Of a stretch of DNA of 64,000 nucleotides, positions 61,666-64,000 are shown one piece after another. The stretch is from positions 2,136,001-2,200,000 of the forward strand of contig JARHVA010001923.1 of the NCBI GenBank assembly GCA_037957365.1, written 5' to 3'. A program made the translations under genes and the position numbers. The first letter of the stretch is position 1. Each line of letters starts with the position of its first letter. The stretch comes from Torreya grandis. Its lineage: Eukaryota > Streptophyta > Pinopsida > Cupressales > Taxaceae. The notes under the pieces are model-generated. The model was given only the letters and a program-made list of their open reading frames with translations. It was not told where the DNA came from and searched no databases.

Positions 61666-64000
61666 GGCTATTCATTTCACCTTATATAAAGACTTCATAT
61701 TCCTATGTATTTTATTCATATACCACTACGAGACAAAATTTCTCATACATATTAAAATTGGGATTAATAGTACTATATATAATAATATTACATCTCAATG
61801 TATTCTGACTTAATACCCAATATAATAAATATTGCAAGTTACTTAAATGACACTATAAAATAGACCCATTAATAGGATTATCCCTATATGTCAGCATCTC
61901 CACCCACTAATATACATCATAATATCATCTCACTAGGTACATTATGTTTCTTAACTTTGTGCATAATTCCATATTCTCTCAAATAAAACCTAAACCAAAA
62001 AACCCTTTATTTTTGTCAACATATAGCCTCAACCCCCTCCTCATGGCTCTCTCTGGTAGCATAGCCTATAACCCATAGTATCTCCATCAATAATATAGTT
62101 TATGTGTTATAAAAATATTTATGCCCTTCGCATATCCACTTTGATTATTATTCTCATTTGGATCTCTATTCTTATGTTTTGGATTTTATTCTCTTCAAAT
62201 TTCAAATTACCATTTAAAAATGTACCATTGTTCCTTTATACCTCATGTGCTTTCAATTTTACACCTAACCCCTCATCTTATTTGAGTATGATCCCATTCC
62301 TTCTTTAGATATCATCCACCTTTTTTATTTTTCCTCTTCATGCATTCTTGGGCCATGCACATCATCCTTCCTAATTCATGCCTCATACCCTATGTGTACA
62401 TCATGATTTATGTATATAAAATATTATTATGCATCTTACCTTTTGCTTCATCCATCTTATGAAACTAATTTTTTAAACCTAATTCATTATTCTTCACATG
62501 CAACTATTACACATGATTAAGCCTTCTTGAGTCATTATCATTATGCATGCTTTTTATATTACCATTATTTTCCACTAAATTTTCCATCTAAATTGAAATT
62601 TTACAAACTCATATCATGCAATGTATTATTTCCATGTAAACTACCTTACACAACATCATACCATAACCATCTTGTTAATATTTCATCAATTCATTAGACA
62701 ACTTTCTATTTTAACTCCATCATTTTCTCTATTTCAACGGCATAATACCATAACCACACTCTATAATGGGATTTTATATCCCTTATTACACACATTACTA
62801 AAAATCTCTTCTAAATATACTTAGAATTTTGGCATAACTTACTCAAAATATTATTCACTTGACTCACCCGATTAGATTTACATGATCATCTACACTCATT
62901 AAAATAAATAAAATAACTTATTAACAAAATCTAACTAAAAATCATGAGATATTTTTATGGTATTTTTTGTCATAGCATCATATTTACCTTGTTTATGTCT
63001 CTTCACCATGAATCACTTTTAAAATATTTATATCATATTCTTGATGGTTTTTTTATGATAGATCTCTAGGGTGTCATACTTATGTCATTCTCTCTTATGC
63101 ACTGATAAAGTTGACTTTTTGGTGTGGTTTTTCAACCTTAATCATATGTTTACCCTTTTACCACTTTATAACTTATATAATCAAATTTATTTATTAATCC
63201 CATTTTTATACCATACATCCTTAACTTGCATTGTGTTCCTTTTATTCATTTTCACTAGTGCCTTCTATGTTTTTGCTTCACCATTTATATGTAAATCCTA
63301 TATTTTGTATTTTAATTTACTGTATACTCTTATCTCTAAATTTTTTGTACATGATATTACCTTAGACATATGCACATAAATCCTAACTCATTCCTTTTTG
63401 TGTTCAAATTTGACCTCCGCTACCTTATAAACTTAGTGGTTGTTTGATTTCTTTTTTTCTTAGTGAGGTTTTTCTATTGGCTATTTTGGTGTTGACATGA
63501 CCCATTTTAAAACTATTTTTTGAAAATTTTGTTTCTCATCCTTGATCTTGTGGTTTCTTATCATTATACTATTCATGTAATATGAAGTATCACCATTCAA
63601 ATTTATTCATTTTCTTCATGTTACTTTGAAATTACATTGCACCCAAATTGTGTATGAATGGTTGGGGGTATCTGACACCTCTTCCTCATTGGTTTATCTC
63701 AAGGCCTTATTTTTGTAAGTTCCCTATATTATTTTTTTTTTAAATCATTGAATATATCTATCTCTTCCTCATATAAATCAATGTCATCCACATATGCTAC
63801 TCCATTGTCATTATCGAGGAGAATAACAACCCTATGTGATCAGATCCACACTTATAATACTTCAAATATGAAGAATTTAATGTATATCACCACAACACAA
63901 GAGATATTATAGGTAAAATATTACCAAATATGTAATTTATTTAAAAATCTAATAATACCCTTAAGGTATGGAAACACCATACAATCCTATTTAAGGAATA
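61662..64000. other. Unannotated pyrimidine-rich DNA with traces of a dispersed repeat
   Basis: Plus-strand frames at 62102-62308, 62621-62824 and 63071-63379 are rich in Phe, Leu, Ile, Ser and Thr as a result of T/C-rich DNA and show no motif. Blocks at 61868-61925 and 63959-63983 match the 24.8-25.35 kb region, in the opposite order, as expected if a tandem unit of about 2.2 kb or a shared element were present. The window ends before this can be settled. Confidence 0.45.

Noticed and set aside
62102..63379. Hydrophobic plus-strand frames near the right end
   Set aside because: The same composition effect explains them.

Overview
The window looks like gene-free, retrotransposon-filled DNA from a large plant genome. 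It is very AT-rich, has no intact long reading frame, and nearly every recognisable coding remnant belongs to a plant-type retroelement: a Ty3/gypsy Tat-like element, a plant LINE with a zinc-knuckle ORF1, a Copia LTR with an initiator-Met primer site, and gag-only LTR elements. The many old, nested, slowly decaying insertions would suit a gymnosperm or similar giant genome, but nothing here proves the species. No host gene, tRNA, rRNA or CRISPR array was seen.

Layout. 1-3.6 kb: nothing recognised. 3.69-21.5 kb: a minus-strand LINE (ORF1 at 20.5-21.5, endonuclease at 19.4-20.05, reverse transcriptase and C-terminal zinc finger at 3.7-6.35). It is split inside the endonuclease domain by LTR element A (6355-19423, minus strand, 1.3-kb LTRs, gag only). 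Element A is itself split by a 6.3-kb solo LTR (9556-15870, minus strand) of the same family as the giant element further right. 21.5-25.8 kb: old repeats, including a 425-bp divergent duplication. 25.83-39.61 kb: element B, a relative of A, carrying three later insertions: a one-LTR Copia piece (28350-29240), a 3.3-kb solo-LTR-like segment D (30428-33708) and a 2.5-kb LTR element C (33838-36334). 40.5-61.0 kb: element E, a 20.5-kb Tat-like Ty3/gypsy element inserted in a (TATG)n microsatellite. 61.06-64 kb: simple repeats and an unidentified dispersed repeat also seen near 25 kb.

The most interesting object is element E. Each of its LTRs is about 6.6 kb long, and each carries the same degenerate ~3.1-kb reading frame for an unrecognised protein of about 1,050 residues. 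Between the LTRs lie gag, protease, an extra RNase H placed before the reverse transcriptase, reverse transcriptase, the usual RNase H and integrase, all broken by stops and frameshifts. The 6.3-kb solo LTR in element A carries a diverged copy of the same LTR-borne frame, so this is a family property and not an accident of one copy.

Insertion order implied by nesting: LINE first, then A into the LINE, then an E-family LTR into A; separately B, then D, C and the Copia piece into B; E into a microsatellite. All boundaries, alignments and translations were made by eye, so distant coordinates should be read as good to a few bases at LTR ends and to tens of bases for domains.
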